From positions 1-12,768 of the forward strand of contig DATGEP010000143.1 of assembly GCA_035310125.1 (NCBI GenBank): 12,768 nt of DNA, read 5' to 3'. The notes under the pieces are model-generated. The model had not been told where the DNA came from, searched no databases, and saw nothing but the letters and a program-made list of their open reading frames with translations. The DNA is from DATGEP01 sp035310125 (GTDB taxonomy: Bacteria; Chloroflexota; Ktedonobacteria; Ktedonobacterales; JADMIN01). The position numbers and the translations under genes are program-made. This document shows positions 1 through 6,902 of this stretch, in pieces; position 1 is the first letter of the stretch, and the number at the start of each line of letters is the position of its first letter.

Positions 1-968
1 ACCACAGTCCAGCCGATACCGAACGTGAGTTCGCTAAAGGCTGCGAGGCGCATAGCCGGCGAGAACGGCCGAAGCTCACTGTAGCCCAACGGCGCGATTG
101 TGTTCATCGAAAAGTAAAACAATTCAGCAAATGGGACATCGCGGCCGGGCTCCAACGCGATCGTTACCAGGTGGCTGCTTTCGTCCATTCGACGGAACGC
201 GTCACGTGGATCGCTCCAGAATCCAGCGACATAGACCCCAAAGAATACGACGATAACCGAGAGGTAGCCAAGCGTGTAGGACACAAGGAGGTGTCGGCGG
301 GCTGTGAACCAGATGGTGGTCGCATCTCTGAAGGCTCGAAACGACGTCTTGAGCTCGTTGCGAGTGAGAATTGAACCGACCAGGGCACCAAAAACTAGAG
401 CAACCGCACTTAGCGCAATACTGATAACCCAGCTAATAGATGCCTCTATAATTGGTCCAGTTCGCGCAGTAAGGTTGTCGATGAGGCCAGAGCGTAGTGC
501 GACCCCAATTATCGTCGTCACGATTGCGTTGATAATCAAGACGACAAACTTGTTGTTCAAGACATTGCGTAAGGGAGAGAGCAGCGCCGCACGGCGACCG
601 CTCGACGTACGGAGCTCCGGTTCGGTGGGCAATGGTTTGTCGACGGCAATTGTGCCGAGCAGCCCGAGCGCCAGCCCAACGGTGAGTGGTAAGAAAAAGG
701 TCAACGAGGCAACTTGCGCACGTATCCCCGGGATTTCGATCGAAAGCAGCAGAATCGCTAACGCGAAGTCGACAATCAATGCGAATCCGAATGCCTCGCT
801 CGGTTTGTCAATGGCTCCTGACGCGAACGCGAGAGCAAGCAGGACGGCGGCAACGACCGAAGGCGGCAACGCGAACCCGCTGAGCGACACGATCACGAGG
901 ACCATTGGACCGGCCAGCACAATGATGATTGCCAGCCTGATAAGCAGGCCTGCCACGGATCGTTTCAC
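1..968 (-). CDS. multi-pass membrane protein with K+-channel-like pore loop (partial)
   Basis: This is the 5' part of a gene that leaves the window on the left; 322 codons are visible. The only usual start codon is the GTG at 968, because the frame is stopped by TAG about 40 bases upstream. Hydrophobic stretches lie near residues 6-32, 36-52, 58-79, 86-108, 141-158, 178-201 and 227-250. Residues 280-306 then read like the P-loop of an Ion_trans_2 channel: FAELFYFSMNTIAPLGYSE, followed by a Pro and a Ser-Pro that match the usual GYGDxxPxxP. The selectivity filter is not canonical: PLGYS (293-297) replaces TVGYG and Glu replaces Asp. Ion selectivity therefore cannot be claimed. The gene starts 20 bases after the small upstream gene and is probably co-transcribed with it. 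Fold assignment is moderately secure; function is not. Confidence 0.7.
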   Translation of the reverse strand, partial: MKRSVAGLLIRLAIIIVLAGPMVLVIVSLSGFALPPSVVAAVLLALAFASGAIDKPSEAFGFALIVDFALAILLLSIEIPGIRAQVASLTFFLPLTVGLALGLLGTIAVDKPLPTEPELRTSSGRRAALLSPLRNVLNNKFVVLIINAIVTTIIGVALRSGLIDNLTARTGPIIEASISWVISIALSAVALVFGALVGSILTRNELKTSFRAFRDATTIWFTARRHLLVSYTLGYLSVIVVFFGVYVAGFWSDPRDAFRRMDESSHLVTIALEPGRDVPFAELFYFSMNTIAPLGYSELRPFSPAMRLAAFSELTFGIGWTV

Positions 969-987
969 GCGCTTCGACCCGCTCGGA

Positions 988-1269
988 CTAATCGATCCAG
1001 TCTACGTCCACGCACCAGCGCCAGTGGCCGAGGCTAAAGCAAATCCTCTGTGAGCCGAAGCTAATGTCCGCCTCGCTCGGATCGAGACCCGCCCGACGCA
1101 GCATTTCCTGGGCCAACTCCACATCGCGCCTCATCATCGCCCGAATGAAGTACTGCGCGAAATCAGTGTCGGACGCCACTTTGTCCGTCAACGCCTTCGA
1201 CTTCTTTGCGCACGACTGAATGTCAGTGACGTCGGAATTCGTGATATTGGGCTCGGTTCTTACCGCCAT
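988..1269 (-). CDS. 93-residue small protein with Cys/Trp-rich tail; possible modified-peptide precursor
   Basis: The frame stays open upstream to 1500, but the ATG at 1269 is preceded at 6 bases by AAGGGGAA, a strong ribosome binding site, and similarity to a real protein is plausible only from there. Residues 1-30 are polar. Residues 30-70 look helical and end in an AGLDPSEADISFG stretch that recalls the leader end of Nif11-type RiPP precursors. The tail, residues 72-93, has two Cys (77 and 86), three Trp and several Asp. I do not recognise the family. A RiPP precursor is one reading; a small regulatory or membrane-partner protein is another. No modifying enzyme is visible in the window. 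The next gene, a channel-like membrane protein, begins 20 bases downstream, so the two may act together. Confidence 0.65.
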   Translation of the reverse strand: MAVRTEPNITNSDVTDIQSCAKKSKALTDKVASDTDFAQYFIRAMMRRDVELAQEMLRRAGLDPSEADISFGSQRICFSLGHWRWCVDVDWID

Positions 1270-1275
1270 ATCTAG

Positions 1276-1283
1276 TTCCCCTT
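1276..1283 (-). promoter_or_regulatory. ribosome binding site AAGGGGAA
   Basis: A purine-rich AAGGGGAA on the minus strand sits 6 bases before the ATG at 1269. It decides the start of the 93-residue protein against the longer open frame that reaches 1500. Confidence 0.65.
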
Positions 1284-1298
1284 GGAGATTGGGGGGCA

Positions 1299-1326
1299 AT
1301 CGTAACGCGTGATGGCGCTTGGCCAA
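1299..1326 (-). promoter_or_regulatory. candidate promoter for the small-protein/channel pair
   Basis: On the minus strand TTGGCC (1326-1321) and TACGAT (1304-1299) are separated by 16 bases and lie about 30 bases before the start codon at 1269. Each box matches the sigma-70 consensus only in part, so this is a weak prediction. Confidence 0.25.
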
Positions 1327-1569
1327 CAGCCCCTGCACGCCTTGGCCTTGTGCCACGACCGAAGAGGTGATGCTGCGGGAGCCGGTTCGCTCATACAACG
1401 AGCGACGCCGACAAATAGCAGGCCCCGCGGCAGAACGTCGGCGTTGACGACCGGCGAACTTGAGCCACACCGTTGCGTTCTTACCGCTATCGGTTGGCAT
1501 GGTGGACAGTGTGGTGATCGCGACGCCGATCAGGCCGATCAGACTGAGGCGGTGCGGATGACATTACGG

Positions 1570-2238
1570 TCACGGTACGCGCCGCCCCGCGTCACTCGGC
1601 AAACGTATGGCGACCTCGCCCACCGCCGGCGGCGATCCACCCTGATTGGGCGGTAAACGCAGGTAGGCGTCGAGCGCCCACGGCTGGCCGCGGCTCAGGG
1701 CATGCCACCCATACGGCCCGGCGGCGCTGGAGCCCGTGCGAACCAGTTGCTCGTCAGCCTCGAGCATTTCGAGAAGCGCTGGCGGCAGGTGCAGCACGGT
1801 CACCGACGCACGCCGACGCAGCCGCGGTGCCAGCTCGAACAAACCTTGGCGGGCCAGCCGCGCCCAGGCTCGAGAAACCTCCTCGCGCCGCTCGAGCAAC
1901 CCGATGCAGTGCTCTGAAAGAGCGTGATCGCCACTGGCCAGGCCCATGATCGCCCAGGCGTTGCGCGGCGTGAGCGGGCCGCCGCGGTTGCCGCCGGCGA
2001 CCGCCCAGCGCTCGACGCTCGCGCGGTCGATGCGCAGCGCGGCCTCGTCATCGCCGGCGCCCGAACCAGGCAGGGCGACCAGGTCGCCCGAGCGCACCAG
2101 GGCGTAGATGCGGGTGCGATGCCGTCCGAGCAGCTCAGCCGCCTCGGCGACGGACAGCGTCGCGGTGGCAGGAGCAGTCAGTTTCGAGTTCAAAACCAGC
2201 CCCGGACCCGCCCGCCATTGTGCCGGCCACATTTGCAT
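1570..2238 (-). CDS. excisionase/MerR-type helix-turn-helix protein, antitoxin-like
   Basis: A 222-residue protein. Residues 28-78 form a HTH_17-like domain: LSVAEAAELLGRHRTRIYAL, then a short wing and RIDRASVERW, the usual ending of excisionase-type DNA-binding domains. Residues 86-185 contain PLTPRNAWAIMGLASG and LAPRLRRRASV, then LLEMLEADEQLVRTGSSAA. This pattern recalls actinobacterial HTH proteins often found beside AbiEii-type nucleotidyltransferase toxins. That link is from memory of the family, not from this sequence. No toxin gene is visible downstream, and the C-terminus looks short compared with that family, so the gene may be an orphan or a truncated remnant. The ATG at 2238 lacks a clear ribosome binding site; a tandem repeat lies 7 bases upstream of it and may be its operator. 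Confidence 0.6.
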   Translation of the reverse strand: MQMWPAQWRAGPGLVLNSKLTAPATATLSVAEAAELLGRHRTRIYALVRSGDLVALPGSGAGDDEAALRIDRASVERWAVAGGNRGGPLTPRNAWAIMGLASGDHALSEHCIGLLERREEVSRAWARLARQGLFELAPRLRRRASVTVLHLPPALLEMLEADEQLVRTGSSAAGPYGWHALSRGQPWALDAYLRLPPNQGGSPPAVGEVAIRLPSDAGRRVP

Positions 2239-2245
2239 GTTGCGT

Positions 2246-2275
2246 GGAATCGCTACGCGTTGTAGGAATCGCTAC
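2246..2275. repeat. tandem direct repeat GGAATCGCTAC, candidate operator
   Basis: Two perfect 11-base copies lie at 2246-2256 and 2265-2275 with a 19-base period. They sit immediately upstream of the HTH gene start at 2238. That position fits an autoregulatory binding site, although a 19-base period is not an integral number of helical turns. Confidence 0.45.
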
Positions 2276-2283
2276 AGGAAGAA

Positions 2284-2317
2284 ATAGCTCCCGATAATGC
2301 CTATCATCAGGAGCTAT
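2284..2317 (-). terminator. hairpin, possible terminator of the transposition operon
   Basis: ATAGCTCC (2284-2291) and GGAGCTAT (2310-2317) are perfect 8-base inverted arms, with an inner GATA/TATC pair in the loop. Read on the minus strand, the stem is followed by TTTCTTCC, a short pyrimidine-rich tail. It lies between the end of the transposition operon and the HTH gene. The U tract is imperfect, so a protein-binding palindrome is an alternative. Confidence 0.4.
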
Positions 2318-2342
2318 GGTATGGTTGGCGCGTGGTGGACGG

Positions 2343-2391
2343 TGTCACTTTACGCGGTAAGTGGCGCACTTTCTGACACGCTAGTTGTCAC
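2343..2391. repeat. candidate terminal sequence of the TniA-like element
   Basis: TGTCACTTTACGCGG begins at 2343, TGACAC lies inverted at 2374-2379, and TGTCAC recurs at 2386-2391. Elements of the Tn5053/Tn7/Mu type begin with TGT and have several transposase-binding repeats close to the end. The position, just downstream of the last operon gene, fits. No matching opposite end was found in the window, so this remains a candidate. Confidence 0.4.
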
Positions 2392-2401
2392 ACCTAACTG
2401 G

Positions 2402-3379
2402 TCAGTGGGTGCTAGCTGCGCCGAGAGTTAGATCGGGGAAGTCGATAGCGAGCCAGGCTCGCCATCGCGCGTCCGTAAAGTCGCGGTGATCATAGCGTGC
2501 GGCAAGGGTCACCTGGCTGACGAACCCGAAGCGCTGGTGTACCTCGGCGAGACTGGCTCCCGTTTCGATCTGTTCATGAATGGCAGTGCGGCGGAGATCC
2601 TGAGGGGTAAGCGGTGCCAGCCCCACGTGCCTGGCACGCTGTCGAACGACATTGGTAATCGCCGAGGGCGACATTCGTCCGCCATCGAGCGACCCCCTAC
2701 GCCCCAATCGCACGAGGAATGCACCTGGCAGCGGGCCGCGCGTGGCTCGCCATCGATAGAAGACCTCGGCAGTCTCGCTCCCAAGTAGAACCTGTCGTGT
2801 TCTAGCGGAACGGGCGGGCTCCACTCGTAGCGAAGGCGGCATCGGCGTGTAATCGTCAAGCCGCAGGCTGGCCAGCTCGATGGTGGACAGGCCCGCCCAG
2901 TAGATGCCATGGAGTAGTGCGAGATCGCGCATTCCCGCCACCGAACGGTCTTGCCAGCAAACAGCAAAAAGCGCGGCTACCTGGCTAGGCAGTACTACGC
3001 GACCAGGTGGCTGGTCCCGCTTCGGGACTGCGACGCCACGCACCAACTGGAGTTCGTCGACCGCCTCCCGCGCGGTTAGGCCAGCGTCGGCAGCAGCGGC
3101 GCCAACACCGCGGAGGAAAGTAATTGTCAGGTTGATGGCGCGAGGTGAAGTGCCATGAGCTTGCAAATGGTCTCGCAGCCAGGTGAGACGTTGGTAACCA
3201 AGTGCGTGCCATGGGACAGCCCCGCCCGGACCGGCGAGCGCGATTGATGCCGCTCTCAGGTGTGTGAGCACCGCACGCCGGCTGTTGGGCGCCAGCCGCG
3301 CAAGATAGCCAGCTACGGCCCGCGCCGCTGGAGATCCCGGCCTGGCACCTGGTATCGCGAGCTCGCGCTCAACTGGCAC
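2402..3379 (-). CDS. catalytically degenerate tyrosine-recombinase-fold protein
   Basis: A 325-residue protein with the whole layout of a phage-integrase-family recombinase: a SAM-like core-binding domain at about 18-115 and a catalytic domain at about 130-310. Alignment by eye with the family shows most active-site residues lost. The first Arg of the usual GLRxxE is Ser165 (WAGLSTIEL), no Lys is seen in the beta-hairpin near 189-196, the first His is Gln260 (TPQDLRR), and the last His/Trp is Phe286. Arg263 and Tyr296 (ARYDH) remain. It probably binds DNA without cutting and rejoining it. The GTG start at 3379 overlaps the ATPase stop by 11 bases, which implies translational coupling. In Tn5053-type operons the third protein is TniQ, so a target- or end-selection role is possible; this is inference. 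Confidence 0.8.
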   Translation of the reverse strand: MPVERELAIPGARPGSPAARAVAGYLARLAPNSRRAVLTHLRAASIALAGPGGAVPWHALGYQRLTWLRDHLQAHGTSPRAINLTITFLRGVGAAAADAGLTAREAVDELQLVRGVAVPKRDQPPGRVVLPSQVAALFAVCWQDRSVAGMRDLALLHGIYWAGLSTIELASLRLDDYTPMPPSLRVEPARSARTRQVLLGSETAEVFYRWRATRGPLPGAFLVRLGRRGSLDGGRMSPSAITNVVRQRARHVGLAPLTPQDLRRTAIHEQIETGASLAEVHQRFGFVSQVTLAARYDHRDFTDARWRAWLAIDFPDLTLGAASTH

Positions 3380-4187
3380 CGATCACGAGGCTTTCGCGTG
3401 CAGCGGCGACTACATCGGGTGTGACGATGACCAGTTCGTTGAGCTCGAGAACGCGCTCAATCTGCTGCAGCAAGCGCTGGAGGAGACGGAAGTTGCCATT
3501 GCTGGCGCGGATGATCGCGGCGACGGCCAGAGGATCGGCGAACGCTTCAGGATCGAGCGTCACCCCAAGCTGTTCCGTATGGCCGGTCACGACGGCGCGA
3601 ATCTCATCGGCGCCAAGCGTTCGGAACTGATGCACGAAGCCGACGCGCGAGTAGAGCTGTGGGTACCGCGACAAACGTCGCTCCAGGCCTGGCATGCCGA
3701 TCAGGACAAGGCCCCACGGGCGCTGGTCGTAGAGATCGCGCACTTGCTCGAGCCCGGCCATCTTAAGCCGATCGGCCTCATCAATGACCACCAGCTCGGT
3801 TTGATCGGTGGGCGTTGCCGTCGGAGCATGGCCAGCTTCGGCCTGAGCGATGCCGAGCACCCAGTTCAGCAGGTTGCGCAGCCGTTCGAGCTCGGTCGCG
3901 ATCCGCGCCGGGCTATTGACGACCGGTGGCGTGTAGAACAGCGTGCGGCAGTCACCAACAGCACCGGGTACGGTGTCCACGTAGGCCGCACCAGGGAAGA
4001 CCAGCGGCTCGACGAGCGCCCATTCGGCATAGGTCCTGGCCGACAGGGTCTTGCCCACGCCCGGTACGCCGTGGCACAGCCCGATGTACCGGTAGCGGCG
4101 GCAAGCATCGCAGAAGTCGGCAAAACGGCGATGCTCACTGGTTTCGACAAAGCTCGAGCCGGCACTGATGGCAGTGGAGCTAGTCAT
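3369..4187 (-). CDS. TniB/TnsC-like AAA+ ATPase
   Basis: A 272-residue P-loop ATPase. Walker A is GVPGVGKT at 40-47 and Walker B is LVVIDEAD at 132-139. A GMPGLERRL stretch at 164-172 and an SR before VGFVHQF (180-187) fit the sensor-1 and arginine-finger region of TniB/TnsC/IstB-type regulators. SNGNFRLLQRLL at 229-240 fits the sensor-2 helix. Such proteins choose or mark the target and activate the DDE transposase. The frame is open to 4232, but ATG 4187 is preferred: it overlaps the transposase stop codon in the ATGACTAG arrangement typical of coupled genes, and it gives the usual N-terminus length. Its own stop overlaps the start of the next gene. Confidence 0.88.
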   Translation of the reverse strand: MTSSTAISAGSSFVETSEHRRFADFCDACRRYRYIGLCHGVPGVGKTLSARTYAEWALVEPLVFPGAAYVDTVPGAVGDCRTLFYTPPVVNSPARIATELERLRNLLNWVLGIAQAEAGHAPTATPTDQTELVVIDEADRLKMAGLEQVRDLYDQRPWGLVLIGMPGLERRLSRYPQLYSRVGFVHQFRTLGADEIRAVVTGHTEQLGVTLDPEAFADPLAVAAIIRASNGNFRLLQRLLQQIERVLELNELVIVTPDVVAAARESLVIGAS

Positions 4188-5667
4188 CGCGGTATCGCTT
4201 GAGCCGCGGAGCGACAGCGACGCTCGGCGCAACTGGCTCGGGCTCGTCCATCTGCGGGGCGGAAGCCTTCACGCCCAGCAACGCGTCGACCGCTGCCGCG
4301 CGCTCATCCAGTGTCTGGCGCAGGGCGCGGCGGTGACGATTGCGGGCTTGAACGATGTCCTTGAGGCCGATCGTCTCGCCGGCCAACTCTGCGCAGATGG
4401 CGCGGCACAGGAATGTGTCTTGATGGAACACGCGGATCTCGCCCAGGTCACGCGGGTCGTAGCGGATGACGACGTCCTCGCCGACGTAGGCCGCCAGGGT
4501 CAGGTCGAGATAGCGGAAACCCTGAAAATGAATGCCGTCGCGCTGCACCCGCCGCGGCCGCGCGACGTTGATCAGCAACAGATCCAATTGCTCGAGGGAG
4601 TCCGGCAGCCGTGGGAGGAATCCATCCGATTCCCAGCGTGCCTGCGGCGCAACGCCTGTTTCGCTGTGGACGTCCTGGTGATACTCGTCGACGAGCCAGG
4701 CGCGAAAGCGGGCGTCGAGTTGGCCGAGGGTGAGGACTGGCTTGACGGGTGTGCCGATGCCGGCCGGTGTGTAACCAGGCAGGTCACTCAGTAGGCGCTG
4801 GTTGACTGTTCCGAAGAAGCGCTCGACCTTGCCTCGCCCACGCGGCGCACCAGCGATCGAAAAGCTCAGGCGGATATTGAGATCGGCGGCCACCTGTTCG
4901 AGGTGATGCGAGGTGAAGTCGCTGCCGTGGTCGGTATAGAAGATGTCGGGGATGCCACACGCAGTCCAGCGCGGATCACCTTTGCGCCAGATGGCCTGGC
5001 GCAGCGCCAGGGCAGTCCACAATGCAGAAGGGGCATGAATCCCGATGAGGTAGCCAGGGATGACTCGGCTGTAGTCATCGATGACGATGGTGAGCAGCGG
5101 CCGAGCGGGCTTGCCGCGCTCGTCGAGCACGCACAGGTCGAGCGGCGTGTGGTCGGCTTGCCACATCTCGTTTGGTCGGCTTGCCTCGCGGCGATGGAGC
5201 AAATCGAAGCGCTGAACGTAGGCACGGGTCCCCTCGTGTGCCAATGTGACCAGCGCCGGGTCGAGTTGCTGAATCAGGCTGTACACCTGTCGGTAGCTTG
5301 GCGCGACCCAGCCATGCTGCCGCGCGATCGTCGCGACCTGGCGCTGAATTGATGCCAGCGAGCGGGGAGGTCGCTGGAGTGCGAGCCCCTCGATCGCCTC
5401 GCGCAGCCCAGGTCGCAGCCGGTGCTGCCCACGATCAGACCGTTGATCACGGGCGAGACCGGTCAGTCCCAATCGTCGATAGCGGGTGAGCCAGCGTTGG
5501 ACGGTCCGGCGGGGCAGGTGGAGCTCACGCGCGAGTCGAGCAAGTGGAACGTTGTCCTCGATTAGCGGCCGCAACTGCTCAAACCGAGCCAGGGCTGCCG
5601 CGCGCTGGTCTTCAGACAGTGCGGACAGGAGTGGCGGCTGCAGCGATGCCATGCGCTTGGTGCTCAT
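4180..5667 (-). CDS. TniA/TnsB/Mu-type DDE transposase
   Basis: A 495-residue transposase of the rve/Mu family. Residues 25-75 hold an HTH (VPLARLARELHLPRRTVQRW), followed by a second DNA-binding segment to about 150. The catalytic triad is Asp172 (MWQADHT), Asp246 (FYTDHGSDF) and Glu282 (GRGKVERFFG), with exactly 35 residues between the last two. A Mu-transposase C-terminal beta-barrel follows at about 360-425, and the basic tail ends in KRYRDD. Length and domain order match TniA and TnsB. It would cut and join the element ends together with the coupled ATPase gene, whose start overlaps its stop. The ATG at 5667 has only a weak ribosome binding site; ATG at codon 6 is an alternative. Confidence 0.92.
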   Translation of the reverse strand: MSTKRMASLQPPLLSALSEDQRAAALARFEQLRPLIEDNVPLARLARELHLPRRTVQRWLTRYRRLGLTGLARDQRSDRGQHRLRPGLREAIEGLALQRPPRSLASIQRQVATIARQHGWVAPSYRQVYSLIQQLDPALVTLAHEGTRAYVQRFDLLHRREASRPNEMWQADHTPLDLCVLDERGKPARPLLTIVIDDYSRVIPGYLIGIHAPSALWTALALRQAIWRKGDPRWTACGIPDIFYTDHGSDFTSHHLEQVAADLNIRLSFSIAGAPRGRGKVERFFGTVNQRLLSDLPGYTPAGIGTPVKPVLTLGQLDARFRAWLVDEYHQDVHSETGVAPQARWESDGFLPRLPDSLEQLDLLLINVARPRRVQRDGIHFQGFRYLDLTLAAYVGEDVVIRYDPRDLGEIRVFHQDTFLCRAICAELAGETIGLKDIVQARNRHRRALRQTLDERAAAVDALLGVKASAPQMDEPEPVAPSVAVAPRLKRYRDD

Positions 5668-5696
5668 AGGATCCGCACCTACCTCACCGTCAACAT

Positions 5697-5716
5697 CTGC
5701 TAACTGCTCTTAGCAG
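5697..5716. other. candidate tyrosine recombinase core site
   Basis: CTGCTAA (5697-5703) and TTAGCAG (5710-5716) are perfect inverted 7-base arms around the 6-base centre CTGCTC. This is the geometry of tyrosine recombinase crossover sites such as dif. It lies between the divergent transposase and recombinase genes, where a cointegrate-resolution site is expected, and it overlaps the region where the transposase operon promoter should be. Confidence 0.55.
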
Positions 5717-5744
5717 TAATTGAGAGTTGATTTCGCCAGGGTAG

Positions 5745-5791
5745 ATGTCTGCTAATGCGGCGTGCAAGCCCGTCTTGACATGTCTGCTAAT
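5745..5791. repeat. two 12-base direct repeats, probable accessory recombinase sites
   Basis: ATGTCTGCTAAT occurs at 5745-5756 and 5780-5791, 35 bases apart. Both contain the same CTGCTAA as the core site arms and have one orientation. They resemble the accessory DR sites beside the core of Tn4430-type resolution sites. I see no other copy of the 12-mer in the window. Confidence 0.6.
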
Positions 5792-5824
5792 ACATCCGCG
5801 TCCAGCGGATGGAGGAATGCCTCT

Positions 5825-6769
5825 ATGAAACGGCCGGCGCAGCCAACGTTGTCGGATGCGGGCGAGGCGGCGCTCGCGCCCTATGTACGCCACCTGTACG
5901 CCGAACAGGACCTGAGCGCCGCCACCCGCCGCAATTACCTCAGCGATCTGCGCCAGTTCGCGGCCTGGTGCGAGCTCTCGTGGGCCGAAGGCCAAGACGA
6001 GCTGCGTTCGTTCGCACCGACGGCGGTCAGCACACCAACGATCACCACCTACCGCTCCTACCTGCAGACCGTCGTTGGCTTGCGGCCGTCGTCCATTAAT
6101 CGCCACCTGGTCAGCATCAAGCGCTACCTCGCGTGGGCCGTCGACACCGGCCTGGTTGCTCGCGATCCGTCGCGCGTCGTCAAGCTCATTCCGCGCACGG
6201 CCCAACCCCCGCGCCATCTTACCGATCGTGAGGAGCAAGCCCTGGTGGCCGCGGTCTCACAGCACGGCAGCCTACGCGATCGCACGCTGCTGATCCTCGC
6301 GCTCCACACCGGCTTGCGCGCCGAAGAGCTGTGCCGGCTGAAGCGTGAGCACGTCCATCTCGGCCGACGCAGCGGATACGTGGCCGTCTACGGCAAGCGC
6401 AACAAGTACCGCGAGGTGCCGCTCAACAGCACGGCTCGCGACGCGCTGAGCAGCTATCTGCAGACGCTTCCCCATGAATCGGCCTACCTATTCCCCTCGC
6501 GCAAGCGCGGCGAGTCGGGTGGCGATGTCGGCCCCGTCGGCGAGCGCGCGCTGGTTTACATCGTGAGCAAATACGCCGAGCACGCCCACGTACGGGACCT
6601 GTCGCCCCACGATCTGCGGCATCGCTTCGGCTATCGCATGGCTCAGACGGTGCCGCTCCACCGCCTGGCTCAGCTCATGGGACACGACTCGCTCGACACC
6701 ACGCTGCGCTATGTCCGCGGCACCCAGCAGGATCTCCAGCAGGCCGTCGAAACAATCGCGTGGGCATGA
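5825..6769 (+). CDS. tyrosine site-specific recombinase, probable cointegrate resolvase
   Basis: A 314-residue XerC/D-type recombinase. The core-binding domain spans about 15-110. The catalytic domain has all six residues: Arg165 (HTGLRAEEL), Lys191 (YGKRNKYREV), His262 and Arg265 (SPHDLRHRF), His287 (LMGHDSLDTT) and nucleophile Tyr296 (LRYVRGT). The frame is open from GTG 5762, but ATG 5825 is chosen because GGAGG lies 9 bases before it and the earlier start would place the accessory repeat inside the gene. It is divergent from the transposase operon, with the candidate core and accessory sites between them. The likely role is resolving cointegrates at that site; integration or excision at another site is an alternative. 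No other integrase is needed to explain the repeats. Confidence 0.9.
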   Translation: MKRPAQPTLSDAGEAALAPYVRHLYAEQDLSAATRRNYLSDLRQFAAWCELSWAEGQDELRSFAPTAVSTPTITTYRSYLQTVVGLRPSSINRHLVSIKRYLAWAVDTGLVARDPSRVVKLIPRTAQPPRHLTDREEQALVAAVSQHGSLRDRTLLILALHTGLRAEELCRLKREHVHLGRRSGYVAVYGKRNKYREVPLNSTARDALSSYLQTLPHESAYLFPSRKRGESGGDVGPVGERALVYIVSKYAEHAHVRDLSPHDLRHRFGYRMAQTVPLHRLAQLMGHDSLDTTLRYVRGTQQDLQQAVETIAWA

Positions 6770-6902
6770 GCACTCGCCTTTGGACTTTGGCGCCGCGCCC
6801 CAACGACGACATCGGGCGTGGCCGTTAACCGACCGAGTAAAGGCAACCCGGTATATTGGGCAACACTCGGATCGGCGAGTCGCCGTCGGAAAAGGGGTGC
6901 GC

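Larger units (their letters stand above)
1270..1569. other. 300-base stretch without a convincing gene
   Basis: Both strands have short open frames here, but none has a good ribosome binding site or a recognisable product. Apart from the binding site and weak promoter close to 1269, I see nothing assignable. If the HTH gene to the right once had a partner toxin gene, it would be expected here, and it is absent. Confidence 0.5.
2343..6769. mobile_element. Tn5053/Tn7-like transposition module with tyrosine recombinase; right end not found
   Basis: The module contains a three-gene minus-strand operon (TniA/TnsB-like transposase, TniB/TnsC-like ATPase, degenerate tyrosine recombinase), a repeat-rich intergenic region and a divergent active tyrosine recombinase. 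The left boundary is proposed at the TGTCA motif at 2343. The right boundary is only the last gene end; a real end between 6770 and 6902, or beyond the window, cannot be excluded. No TniQ/TnsD protein and no serine resolvase are present. Confidence 0.6.

Noticed and set aside
304..1053. 249-residue open frame on the plus strand
   Set aside because: It is Ser/Ala/Arg-rich and antisense to the membrane protein, whose hydrophobic segments and pore motif make the minus strand the coding one.
1270..1500. N-terminal extension of the small Cys/Trp-rich protein to 1500
   Set aside because: The extension is Arg-rich and low in structure, and a strong ribosome binding site precedes ATG 1269.
4168..4794. 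208-residue open frame on the plus strand
   Set aside because: It lies antisense to the transposase C-terminus and has no recognisable domain; it is a shadow of high-GC codon use.
5775..5793. TTGACA with TAATAC as a promoter for the tyrosine recombinase
   Set aside because: The two boxes are only 7 bases apart, which does not fit a sigma-70 promoter.
5690..5800. Short repeats read as a CRISPR array
   Set aside because: Only two direct repeats of 12 bases with one mixed-orientation relative and no cas genes; a recombinase site explains them better.
5762..5824. GTG start at 5762 for the active tyrosine recombinase
   Set aside because: It would add 21 residues encoded by the accessory repeat and lacks a ribosome binding site, while ATG 5825 has GGAGG at 9 bases.
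5690..6238. 182-residue minus-strand frame
   Set aside because: It is antisense to the recombinase with intact catalytic residues and crosses the resolution-like site.
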